From: JABFRJ01 sp033812735
GTDB taxonomy: Bacteria; Pseudomonadota; Alphaproteobacteria; Rhizobiales; Hyphomicrobiaceae
Assembly: GCA_033812735.1 (NCBI GenBank)
Contig: JAPXTA010000003.1
Location: 1-64,000, forward strand
Direction: 5' to 3'
DNA: 64,000 nucleotides
Notes under the pieces: model-generated
Database searches by the model: none
The model's input: the letters and a program-made list of their open reading frames with translations, nothing else
What the model was told of the DNA's origin: nothing
Position numbers and translations under genes: made by a program
Part shown: one piece after another, positions 17,301-24,825 of the stretch
Layout: the number at the start of each line of letters is the position of its first letter
Numbering within the stretch: the stretch's first letter is position 1

Positions 17301-17866
17301 AGGAACGGCTCGACGTCGAAGAGGCGATCGCCAAGTTGCGCGGTGGCATCGGCGATCTCAATCGCGAAGCCAAGGGGCGGCTCGAGTCGGCGTTCGAAAC
17401 CGTCAATGGTCACTTCCAGCGGCTATTCGGCGTGCTGTTCGGCGGTGGCGAGGCCCGGCTTGAGATGGTTCAGTCGGAAGAGGATCCACTGCAAGGCGGC
17501 CTCGAGATTTTTGCCAAGCCACCGGGCAAGAAGCCGGCGACACTGTCGTTGCTGTCGGGCGGCGAGCAGACGCTGACGGCGCTGTCGCTTATCTTCGCGG
17601 TGTTTCTAACGAACCCGTCACCGATCTGCGTGCTCGACGAGGTCGATGCGCCGCTCGACGATGCCAACGTCGATCGGTTCTGCACCATGATGGAACGGAT
17701 GGCGGCAGATACGGCAACGCGGTTTTTGGTCATCACCCATCATCCGATGACCATGACCCGCATGAACCGTCTGTTCGGCGTCACGATGGCGGAAAAGGGC
17801 GTTTCGCAGCTCGTCAGCGTCGATCTCGAAGCGGCGCGCCGGATGGTCGACACCGAAGCCGCCTGA
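14396..17866 (+). CDS. smc: Chromosome segregation protein SMC
   Basis: A 1156-aa condensin ATPase. The ATG at 14396 (MHITKLRLLGFKSFVEP) is the family N-terminus; an upstream ATG would add 12 residues. Walker A GPNGCGKS is at 31-38. Two long Glu/Ala/Arg-rich coiled coils flank a hinge (roughly residues 505-645, with LVVDQIEVAPGYEVALGTALG). The signature LSGGEQ lies at 1053-1058 and Walker B (VLDEVDAPLD) around 1081. It compacts and segregates the chromosome with ScpA/ScpB. The dsbA-smc proximity recalls the alphaproteobacterial order, here interrupted by Nudix and the efflux operon. Confidence 0.97.
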   Translation: MHITKLRLLGFKSFVEPTELLIEPGLTGVVGPNGCGKSNLLEALRWAMGETSYKSMRASSMEDVIFSGTNTRPARNIAEVTMFIDNAARTAPAEFNDHDMLEVTRRIEREMGSAYRVNGRETRARDIKILFEDAATGARSPALVRQGQIAEIVNAKPEQRRRILEDAAGVAGLHSRRHEAELRLKAAETNLARVADVLGQLTSQIETLKRQARQARRYKELSGEIRKAEALLHHVGWLAIDADVTAEEAALNDALERLAAATERESALISAEHDAAEVLPSLREAEGKAAAVLHRFKVEQENFEREADRSLKRKQELEARTSQYKRDLQREHEHLHEAKDALTRLGKEADEIEATAKLAIEFERKAVEAHDAAEAAVKVIEQRLAGLQTAAAEARARRKSLDAQKVERAAAVQKIQRQLEGLEGQAREVIAKAPDAHRLKTLSELGQALMAGVGDIEAQTLEAEETLRAASIAAHAAREEAAAATLAAGRLKAEVDTLFKLLKPASGDDSFTLVVDQIEVAPGYEVALGTALGEDLEAPVDISSPVHWRLNLSDEPDPGLPHGIEPLSKYVKGPRELSRRLAQIGLVDREAGPHLQPQLRPGQRLVSPEGDLWRWDGFVTAAHGVTAAAQRLAERNRLGALMEDLRLADARAEAATATATDATNALASADADERRLKAEWRETQAKLAQTREALTAMERQARETETRLAAVNEARDTAKDALVDANEKLLEVDMALEQLGDSEPFEEQLASAQEDAADKRNAVADARADIATLDREHRIRSERLQAIVGEVERWKGRSTAAEAHCETLADRIEATEGELETMADLPAMIEEQRQKLISAVADAEAARAKAADGLAEADNKFREVQQQLKAAQAAVVTEKEGKARTEAKLEGVRQRRIDHARKTQEALGVMPDGCLALAEHPQGAALPTLDEVDRQLLRLKGERERLGGVNLAADDDLQALTAQFDSLDKERLDVEEAIAKLRGGIGDLNREAKGRLESAFETVNGHFQRLFGVLFGGGEARLEMVQSEEDPLQGGLEIFAKPPGKKPATLSLLSGGEQTLTALSLIFAVFLTNPSPICVLDEVDAPLDDANVDRFCTMMERMAADTATRFLVITHHPMTMTRMNRLFGVTMAEKGVSQLVSVDLEAARRMVDTEAA

Positions 17867-18243
17867 ACTCGAGCGACGCCCGGGCGGTCGGATATCCGCC
17901 TGCCCACTCGCACCGGGTGGTTCCCGTAGGGTCGTTCGGGTCACGAGACGACCGTAGTCTCTTGTTTGGGCACACCTCTTTCGAGGGAGCCGCTGCTCAC
18001 GTTTTCCAGAAGCACTTCGGTTTACGGACCATTTACAAACGGCGGCCTTCCCCTCGAAATAAGGGCTCCGACCGCGCGGCCCAGTGCCAAACGTCAATCA
18101 AGTCTGTACAAGTTGTATGGGTGCGGGCGATGTATTTTTCTGGCACATTCATTATGGAAACGAACAATTATCATTCGGCTGATAAGCCTGACCGTGTGAC
18201 GTCCTGAAAACTTTGACAATTTTCGTATCGTCTGGAAACAACA
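17867..18243. promoter_or_regulatory. Intergenic region upstream of the type I secretion operon
   Basis: About 375 bases without a convincing gene. The first part is GC-rich and includes an imperfect stem near 17880-17907 that may end smc transcription. The last 150 bases are clearly AT-richer than the surroundings, with TTGACA about 31 bases before the ATG and no clear -10 match. The composition suggests that the promoter region of the secretion operon lies here. Confidence 0.4.
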
Positions 18244-20127
18244 ATGCGCAAGGCGCCGTCATCGGCCAGCACAGCGAAGGGACTGCTAGACGATGTCTTG
18301 CAGTCGAGCCGCCGCGCGGTCGCGACGCTCGCCATCGCCAGTGGCGTCATCAATATTCTGACGCTGACCGGCTCGATTTTCATGATGCAGGTCTACGACC
18401 GGGTTCTCGGTAGCCAGAGCGTGCCGACGCTGGTCGGCCTTTCGGTCATCGCTTTCTGCGCCTACGCATTCCAAGGCTGGCTCGAGCTCATGCGCGGCCG
18501 GATTCTGACACTGGTCGGCGAGAAGATCGACACGGAACTTGCGCCCAAGGTTCAAGACGCTGGCCTCAAGCTCGCCCTCACGTCCCCAACAGGCGTGGGC
18601 GAAGCGAACCAAGCCCTGCGGGATGTCGAGGCTATCCGCGGGTTCGTCGCATCGAACGGTCTTGCCACGGCGTTCGATCTGCCTTGGATCCCGATCTACG
18701 TTTTGCTTTTGTCGTTCTTGCATCCGCTGTTCGGTATCGCGACGCTGGTCAGTGCGCTGTTCTTAATCGCGCTGACTTGGCGCACCGAGCGCGGGTCGCA
18801 CGTAGCGGTAAAGCGTGCGATGGAACTCGGCGTCAAACGGAATCAAGCGGTCGATGCGGGCCTACGGTCCGCCGAGGCGATCACGGCCAACGGCATGCGC
18901 GCCGCCATGATGCGCCAATGGGCCGAAACGCACAGCAGCTACCTGCAGGCGCAACGCGACTCGACCTTCGTCATCGGTGGCTATGGCGCGGTCGCACGCA
19001 CATCGCGCATGGTCGTGCAGTCTATGATGCTGGCGCTCGGCGCCTATCTAGCCATCCAAGGGCTTCTGACGGGCGGCGCGATCATCGCCGCATCGATCAT
19101 CGCGTCGCGCGCGCTGGCGCCGATCGACCAAGCTATCGCCAGCTGGCGGCCCTTTACGGCCGCCCGTGACGGATACCGGCGTCTGGCCCAGATACTGACG
19201 CGGGTTCCTGCCACGACGGATCGCTTCAGGCTCGACCCGCCGCACCGGAGCATCACGCTCGAGCAGGTCGCGATCGCGCCGCCCGGCGCGCAGCGTCCCT
19301 CCTTGCACAACGTCAGCCTCACTTTGAAAGCGGGCCAGGGTCTCGGGATCGTCGGCTCGTCTGCCTCGGGCAAGTCGACACTCGTGCGCGGTATCGTCAA
19401 CGCTTGGCGGCCGGCAGCGGGCCGCATCCGCATCGACGAAGCGGATCTCAGCCAGTGGGATTCGGACGAACTCGGAAAGTACATCGGATACTTGCCGCAG
19501 GATTTTCAGCTGTTCGAGGGCACGGTTGCCGAGAATATCGCGCGGTTCGATCCGGGCGCGACGGAAGAAAAAGTGCAAAAGGCGGCGCGGGCGGCTGGGC
19601 TCGACGACTACATCCGCCGCGTCATTGGTGGCTATGACAAGCCAATCGGGGCTGGCGGCGCTTTCCTTTCTGCCGGACAGCGGCAGCGCATCGGCCTTGC
19701 CCGCGCGCTTTATGGCGATCCCTTCCTTGTCGTTCTCGATGAGCCCAATTCGAATTTGGACCAGGACGGCGAAACCGCCCTACAGCTTGCCATGCGTGGC
19801 ATCCGGCAACGCGGCGGCATCGTGATCGTCGTCGCCCATCGCCAGCAAGTGCTGCAAGAGGTCGACATGGTGCTTGCGCTATCCAATGGCACGACGGCCG
19901 CGTTCGGGCCGCGCCAAGAGGTTGCCCGCAAGCTTCAGGAACTCCAGCGGGCCGCACAGCAGCAGGCGGGTCAGCCCGCTGCCCAGCCGCCGGGTCCGAC
20001 CGGCGTCGTCGTCCCACACAAGGCGGACGGTAAAGGGGCAGTCATTGGTGAGCGACCGCAGCCCGCCGACCAGCGTTGGTCGACCACTCCAGCTCATCTC
20101 GTCAAGTCATCCGAGACGCGGGAATGA
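18244..20127 (+). CDS. prsD: Type I secretion permease/ATPase, PrtD/PrsD family
   Basis: A 627-aa ABC exporter half. The N-terminal membrane domain (about 20-320) has hydrophobic segments such as IASGVINILTLTGSIFMMQVYDRVL, the family hallmark. The ATPase domain has Walker A GSSASGKST (371-379), signature LSAGQRQR (from 475) and Walker B FLVVLDEP. The C-terminal tail is Gln/Pro-rich and likely flexible. It drives one-step export of proteins bearing C-terminal RTX-type signals. The stop overlaps the adaptor start (ATGA). No outer-membrane TolC is adjacent. The RTX metallopeptidase at 54.3-57.5 kb is the best candidate substrate. Confidence 0.93.
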   Translation: MRKAPSSASTAKGLLDDVLQSSRRAVATLAIASGVINILTLTGSIFMMQVYDRVLGSQSVPTLVGLSVIAFCAYAFQGWLELMRGRILTLVGEKIDTELAPKVQDAGLKLALTSPTGVGEANQALRDVEAIRGFVASNGLATAFDLPWIPIYVLLLSFLHPLFGIATLVSALFLIALTWRTERGSHVAVKRAMELGVKRNQAVDAGLRSAEAITANGMRAAMMRQWAETHSSYLQAQRDSTFVIGGYGAVARTSRMVVQSMMLALGAYLAIQGLLTGGAIIAASIIASRALAPIDQAIASWRPFTAARDGYRRLAQILTRVPATTDRFRLDPPHRSITLEQVAIAPPGAQRPSLHNVSLTLKAGQGLGIVGSSASGKSTLVRGIVNAWRPAAGRIRIDEADLSQWDSDELGKYIGYLPQDFQLFEGTVAENIARFDPGATEEKVQKAARAAGLDDYIRRVIGGYDKPIGAGGAFLSAGQRQRIGLARALYGDPFLVVLDEPNSNLDQDGETALQLAMRGIRQRGGIVIVVAHRQQVLQEVDMVLALSNGTTAAFGPRQEVARKLQELQRAAQQQAGQPAAQPPGPTGVVVPHKADGKGAVIGERPQPADQRWSTTPAHLVKSSETRE

Positions 20128-21428
20128 CGATGCTCAACACTGAAGATCTGCTCGGGAAGCAAATCCGCATTTCGGTGATTGCGCTTCTGGCCATCGCCGG
20201 CTCCTTTGCGGCATGGAGTCTTCTTGTCCCGCTGGATGGTGCGATCGCAGCGCAAGGCACGGTCGTCGTCGACGGGAATATCAAGAAAGTTCAGCATCAG
20301 ACTGGTGGCGTCGTCGGCGCGCTCTATGTCGCGGAGGGCGGCCGCGTCCGTGATGGCGATCTCGTCGCGAAACTCGACGATACGCAGACGCGCGCCAATC
20401 TCGGCGTCGTGATCAACGAAATGGTTGCAGTGAGAGCGCGGATCGCGCGCCTTTCGTCCGAGCGCGCTGGACGCGACGCGATACAGTTCCCGGCACAGGA
20501 ACTGCCGGCGAATTCCACTGATCCAATCGTCCGCGGTGCAATGGATAGCGAGACAAGTTTGTTTCTTGCACGGCGCACGGCGATTCTTGGCACACAGGCG
20601 CAGCTCCGCGAGCGCGTCGGCCAGCTCCAGAAGGAAATCGAGGGCATCGAGCAGCAGCTGCGGTCGGCGAAGGATCAACTTGCGATCGCCAAAGCCGAAT
20701 ATGACATGCTGATGCCGCTCCGCGAAAAGGGGCTCGTGCAGCGTCCGCGTATCACATCGCTCGAACGCGAAATGTCACGGTTCGAAGGCGCGATCGGCGA
20801 TGCGACCGCACGGATTGCGCAGTCGCAGGGAAAGATCACGGAGACAGAGGTGCAGATCTCGCAGGTGCTCCGGGAGCGGCTCAGCGAGGTCAACAAGGAG
20901 CTACGTGAAGCCGAAGCCAAACTGAACGAGCTTTCAGAACGCCGGCTTGCAGCCGAAGACCAGTTGAAGCGGGTCGAGATCCGGGCCACGGCGACGGGCG
21001 TGGTGCACGAGCTGTCGGTGCATACGGTGGGCGGCGTGATCCAGCCGGGCGAGGTACTGATGACGATCGTCCCCGATCCTCAGTCGCTAGTCATCGAAGC
21101 GCGGGTGCAGCCCAAGGACATCGATCAGGTGCACGAGAACCAACCAAGCCGGCTGAGGTTCACTTCGTTCAATCAGCGGATCACGCCGGAACTGCAAGGC
21201 AAGGTGATCCGACGGAGTGCCAACACGACGATCGACAAGGTCAGCGGCCAGCCATTCTATACGGTTGCCGTCAGACCAGAGCCGGGACAAATCGAACGTC
21301 TCAACGGGTCGCAGATGATTCCGGGCATGATCGTCGAGGCCTACATCACGACCGACTCGCGAACGGCCATGTCGTTCCTGCTCAGGCCGCTGGTCGACAA
21401 CTGGCAACGTGTGTTCAGCGGCCGCTGA
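20124..21428 (+). CDS. prsE: Type I secretion periplasmic adaptor, HlyD/PrsE family
   Basis: A 434-aa membrane-fusion protein. The ATG at 20124 overlaps the permease stop. A cytoplasmic tail of about 14 residues precedes one transmembrane helix (ISVIALLAIAGSFAAWSLLVP). The first lipoyl half follows (VVVDGNIKKVQHQTGGVVGAL), then a long coiled-coil hairpin (about 90-280, rich in E, R, Q, L). The C-terminal beta domain has the HlyD secretion signature area (VIQPGEVLMTIVP and VEARVQPKDIDQV). It links the ABC exporter to an outer-membrane channel. Confidence 0.93.
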   Translation: MTMLNTEDLLGKQIRISVIALLAIAGSFAAWSLLVPLDGAIAAQGTVVVDGNIKKVQHQTGGVVGALYVAEGGRVRDGDLVAKLDDTQTRANLGVVINEMVAVRARIARLSSERAGRDAIQFPAQELPANSTDPIVRGAMDSETSLFLARRTAILGTQAQLRERVGQLQKEIEGIEQQLRSAKDQLAIAKAEYDMLMPLREKGLVQRPRITSLEREMSRFEGAIGDATARIAQSQGKITETEVQISQVLRERLSEVNKELREAEAKLNELSERRLAAEDQLKRVEIRATATGVVHELSVHTVGGVIQPGEVLMTIVPDPQSLVIEARVQPKDIDQVHENQPSRLRFTSFNQRITPELQGKVIRRSANTTIDKVSGQPFYTVAVRPEPGQIERLNGSQMIPGMIVEAYITTDSRTAMSFLLRPLVDNWQRVFSGR

Positions 21429-21574
21429 TGCCCCTTGCGACCAAGCAGAGCTTGACGCTTACGGCATGAGGCCACATTTGTGGACGGTGCGCGACCTTTG
21501 CGACGGTGCGGACCCACGGATGCCACGATCGGTGCTATAAGTTGCGCGCGCGGCTCGGCGGCGGACCAGGATTT

Positions 21575-22489
21575 ATGACGGAAGACCCCTACAAAGTGCT
21601 CGGCGTGCCCCGTACGGCGTCGGAAGACGAGATCCGGCGCGCGTATCGCCGATTGGCCAAAGAGAATCATCCAGACCTCAACCCTGGCACCAAGGCACAG
21701 TCGGAAGAGCTGCTCAAAGCCATCAATGGCGCCTTTGGGATCATCGGCGACGAGGAGAAGCGGCGGAAATTCGATGCCGGCCTGATCGACGCCAACGGTG
21801 AGCCACGCCGCGCCTACAGCCGGGCCGGTTCGCATGGACCTGGGGGACCAGGAGGGCCAGGCGGACCGGGTGGCCGTGGTGGTGACCCCGACGAGTTCGG
21901 CTTCGGCGACATTTTTTCCGACCTGTTCGGCCGGGGCCGGGGCGGCGCGACTGCCATGCGAGGGCAAGACGTCCGCTACTCGCTGGAGATCGATTTCCTG
22001 GAAGCGGCGCTCGGCGCCAAGAAACGAGTGACACTGCCGGATGGCGGCGTTCTGGACTTGACGGTGCCCGCAGGCGTCAGCGACGGACAGGTCTTGCGCC
22101 TCAAAGGCAAAGGCACGGTCGCCTTCCGTGGTGGCGAGCCAGGGGATGCGCTCGTCGAGATCAAGGTCCGGACGCATGCGGAGTTCAAGCGAGCGGGCGA
22201 GGACGTTCTCCTCGATTTGCCAATCTCGATCGACGAAGCCGTCCTCGGCGGCAAGGTCGAGGTGCCGACAATATCCGGACGTGTGCAGCTGACATTGCCG
22301 AAGGGCACGAGTTCCGGCCGTGCGTTCCGCATCAAGGGCAAGGGCGTTACCAATGCCACGACAGGCGCCGTCGGCGATCAGATCGTGACCGTGCGGATCG
22401 TTCTGCCTGATACGATCGACGAGTCGCTGTCGTACTTCCTCAGCGAGTGGAAGAAGAAGCATGCCTATAATCCGGGCCGCAAGGGATAA
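21575..22489 (+). CDS. DnaJ-class co-chaperone, CbpA-like
   Basis: A 304-aa J-domain protein. The J domain opens at the N-terminus (MTEDPYKVLGVPRTASEDEI) with HPD at 32-34. A Gly/Pro-rich linker (about 85-105) includes GGPGGPGG repeats and is followed by a DIFSDLFGRG segment. There is no CxxCxGxG zinc domain, so it is class B. The substrate-binding region (VTLPDGGVLDLTVPAGVSDGQVLRLKGKG) resembles CbpA. It stimulates DnaK and presents substrates. The last 29 bases overlap the mepA start. AGG lies 6 bases before the ATG. Confidence 0.92.
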   Translation: MTEDPYKVLGVPRTASEDEIRRAYRRLAKENHPDLNPGTKAQSEELLKAINGAFGIIGDEEKRRKFDAGLIDANGEPRRAYSRAGSHGPGGPGGPGGPGGRGGDPDEFGFGDIFSDLFGRGRGGATAMRGQDVRYSLEIDFLEAALGAKKRVTLPDGGVLDLTVPAGVSDGQVLRLKGKGTVAFRGGEPGDALVEIKVRTHAEFKRAGEDVLLDLPISIDEAVLGGKVEVPTISGRVQLTLPKGTSSGRAFRIKGKGVTNATTGAVGDQIVTVRIVLPDTIDESLSYFLSEWKKKHAYNPGRKG

Positions 22490-23549
22490 GCCGGCGGCGA
22501 GCGTTCCGTTCGGCCGCTCGCATGCCCTGGCCGCTGCCTCCGCCGTCCTTGTGGCTGCGCTCATCGCCGCGATGGCGACGCGGGAGGCGTTTGCCCAGAC
22601 GAGCACCGACGAAGAGGGCTCCCGGAGCGCCGCAGAGACATCACAAAAGCAGGGTATGACCCCCGGTACGATCGTCCAGCCAATTCGCCCCGGCCCGCCA
22701 GTGGTTGCCGCCCGGACCTTGTTCGGCGCCATGCGCGAGCCGGCCCCGCTCGCAGCACGTGCGATCGGCGGCTATGCGAAGGGGTGCTTGTCTGGCGGAA
22801 GGCAGCTGGCCGTCGATGGTCCCGCGTGGCAGTCGATGCGGCTCTCGCGTGATCGGCAGTGGGGACACCCAGATCTCGTCGCCTTGGTCGAACGCTTCGC
22901 GGTCGATGCAAAGAAGAGCGGCGAATGGCCAGGATTGCTCGTCGGCGACATGTCACAACCGCGCGGCGGGCCAATGCTGACCGGACATGCAAGCCATCAG
23001 ATCGGGCTCGATGCCGACATTTGGTTTACGCCGATGCCAAACCGGACGCTGACACGGCAAGAACGGGAGGAAATGCCCGCCGTTTCGATGCTGGCGCAGG
23101 GGCATCTATCGGTCGATCCCAAAGTTTGGAGCGACAAGCATGTCAGTCTTTTGAAGCGGGCTGCGAGCTATCCCGACGTCGAGCGCGTCCTCGTGCATCC
23201 AGCGATCAAGAAGGCGCTTTGCGAGGCAACGGCGGGGCAGGCGGCAAGCGACAAAGCTTGGCTTGCAAAGGTGCGACCGATTTGGGGACACTACTACCAT
23301 TTTCATATCCGAATGGGCTGCCCGAAAGGGGCAGAGGGTTGCGTGGCGCAGCCACCGATCAAAGATGACGACGGCTGCGGCAAAGAACTCGATCACTGGT
23401 ACAAGATCCTGAAGACGCCGCCCGATCCGAACGCACCGCCTGGTCCCGAGCGGGCGCCACTCACGATCGAGCAGCTGCCGGCGGAGTGCAAAATCGTGTT
23501 GGAAGCGGGTCGCGGCACGGTCGTGCCCGCGACCGCGAAGGCACCTTGA
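22461..23549 (+). CDS. mepA: Penicillin-insensitive murein endopeptidase, MepA (M74) family
   Basis: A 362-aa exported zinc peptidase that cuts peptide cross-links in peptidoglycan. A signal peptide lies at about residues 20-46 (ALAAASAVLVAALIAAMATREAFAQ). LAS-type zinc ligands are seen as H179 and D186 in SHQIGLDAD and as HFH at 280-282. Six further cysteines (KGCLSGG, RMGCPKGAEGC and DDGCGKEL among them) could form disulfides, interesting beside three DsbA-like genes. The gene begins inside the end of dnaJ in another frame. The C-terminus is Pro-rich. Confidence 0.92.
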   Translation: MPIIRAARDKPAASVPFGRSHALAAASAVLVAALIAAMATREAFAQTSTDEEGSRSAAETSQKQGMTPGTIVQPIRPGPPVVAARTLFGAMREPAPLAARAIGGYAKGCLSGGRQLAVDGPAWQSMRLSRDRQWGHPDLVALVERFAVDAKKSGEWPGLLVGDMSQPRGGPMLTGHASHQIGLDADIWFTPMPNRTLTRQEREEMPAVSMLAQGHLSVDPKVWSDKHVSLLKRAASYPDVERVLVHPAIKKALCEATAGQAASDKAWLAKVRPIWGHYYHFHIRMGCPKGAEGCVAQPPIKDDDGCGKELDHWYKILKTPPDPNAPPGPERAPLTIEQLPAECKIVLEAGRGTVVPATAKAP

Positions 23550-23617
23550 GCGGGCGTCTGTTGATTGCCGCGCGCAGAAGCTGGTAAAGCTGCCCGGCAA
23601 ATCAGGGGATCTAAGCG

Positions 23618-23929
23618 ATGGTATTCGTGCGGCTGCTCGCGGGCGTCTTTCTGCTGCTGGCAGCCCTGTCGCTGATCGGCGATGTGACGCGGTCCATCAA
23701 CTCGAAGACGACTGTCATCACGTCGGTCGCGGCACAGTGGCGGGCTGCATCGCCACAGTCGCTGACGAACGCGCAAAACGCCGTCTCAAAGAACCTTCAC
23801 CCATTGTTCTGGGATCCGTTGATCTGGCGCCTGCTGCTTCTGCCGGGCTGGTTCCTGTTCGGTGCGCTTGGCCTGTTGCTCGCCTTCTTGGGCCGGCGGC
23901 GGCGGCGCGCGAATATTTTCATCAACTGA
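23618..23929 (+). CDS. Small two-helix membrane protein, 103 aa
   Basis: Start ATG at 23618 with GGGGAT about 8 bases upstream. Hydrophobic segments lie at residues 3-21 (FVRLLAGVFLLLAALSLIG) and about 70-91 (LLLLPGWFLFGALGLLLAFLG). The polar loop between them (SINSKTTVITSVAAQWRAASPQSLTNAQNAV) is about 45 residues and probably periplasmic. The C-terminus is RRRRR-rich, so cytoplasmic. No family is named here. It lies between mepA and the Nudix gene on the same strand and may share their transcript. Confidence 0.65.
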   Translation: MVFVRLLAGVFLLLAALSLIGDVTRSINSKTTVITSVAAQWRAASPQSLTNAQNAVSKNLHPLFWDPLIWRLLLLPGWFLFGALGLLLAFLGRRRRRANIFIN

Positions 23930-23959
23930 TCCCATCGCTTTCGCTACCGGAGCACTCCC

Positions 23960-24739
23960 ATGGCCGAACCAGTTACGCCGCGTCCGTCGGCCACCGTCAT
24001 GATCGCGCGCGACGGCGCGGACGGCATGGAGATCTTCATGGTCGCGCGTGATCGCCAAGTCGATTTTGCCAGCGGCGCGGTCGTATTTCCGGGCGGCAAG
24101 GTCGATCCGGACGACCATCACGAGACGTGGGCGCCTGCTGCAGCGGAACTTCCCGCCAAGGGACCGGAAAGCCAATACTGGATCGCCGCCGTGCGCGAGA
24201 CGTTCGAGGAGTCGGGGCTTCTCATCGCCGAGCGCGCGGGAGGTGGACGATTGTCGGCCGCCGATGTTGCGGAGATCGGCGCGGCACACCGGGGGCGCAT
24301 TCTCGACGGCTCGGTCAAGTTCTCGACTCTGGCGCAGTCGCTCGGTCTCGTCCCTGCATTCGGCGACATGGTGCACTTCGCCTATTGGGTCACTCCGGTG
24401 ACGATGCCGAAGCGGTTCGAGACGCACTTCTTCCTCGTGCATGCACCAGAGGAACACGTCGCGACACACGACGGGCAGGAGGCGGTGCGGAGTTTTTGGA
24501 TTTCGCCGCGTGACCTCGTTGCAGAGGCGGACGCCGGCAAGCAAGTGCTGGTGCCAGCGACCCGGGCCAATCTGGAACTGCTGGCCGAGAGTGAAACCGT
24601 TGCCGATGCGCTCGCTGTCGCACGCCAGAGATCGATCGTGCCGGTCATGCCCGTCGTCGAGAAGGCGGACGGCGGTGTCGTGATCAAGATCCGCGACGAT
24701 GCGGGCTATCGGAACACTGCGTTCTTCGTGAAGCGGTGA
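23960..24739 (+). CDS. Nudix hydrolase, NUDT7/NUDT19-like
   Basis: A 259-aa protein. The Nudix region is split: FPGGKVDPDD supplies the glycines, and the core REUxEExGU is intact as RETFEESGL after an insertion of about 40 residues, as in the coenzyme A or organic-pyrophosphate branch. The domain starts near residue 10 (SATVMIARDG). A C-terminal helical part (WISPRDLVAEADAG) follows. Start ATG at 23960, GGAGC upstream. A 59-bp repeat begins 8 bases after its stop. Confidence 0.85.
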   Translation: MAEPVTPRPSATVMIARDGADGMEIFMVARDRQVDFASGAVVFPGGKVDPDDHHETWAPAAAELPAKGPESQYWIAAVRETFEESGLLIAERAGGGRLSAADVAEIGAAHRGRILDGSVKFSTLAQSLGLVPAFGDMVHFAYWVTPVTMPKRFETHFFLVHAPEEHVATHDGQEAVRSFWISPRDLVAEADAGKQVLVPATRANLELLAESETVADALAVARQRSIVPVMPVVEKADGGVVIKIRDDAGYRNTAFFVKR

Positions 24740-24747
24740 AAAGAGAA

Positions 24748-24806
24748 CGCCGCGGCCAGCCTGCCCTGGGGCAACGGCAGGTGACCGCGGCGGGGAGCGG
24801 CAGAGC
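24748..24806. repeat. 59-bp direct repeat, left copy
   Basis: Identical over 59 bases to 26664-26722, in the same orientation. Inside it are nested inverted repeats (CCGCGG outer arms and CCTGCC/GGCAGG inner arms), so it would fold as RNA. It sits just after the Nudix stop and 19 bases before the convergent sulfatase-like gene stop. It ends in GGCAGAGC without the matching GCTCTGCC that follows the right copy. Confidence 0.9.
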
Positions 24807-24825
24807 CGAGGTGGGGTAAAACCGA

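Noticed and set aside
21341..22732. A 463-codon minus-strand frame opposite dnaJ and the start of mepA
   Set aside because: It crosses three plus-strand genes and has no recognisable domain; the plus-strand genes have full motifs.
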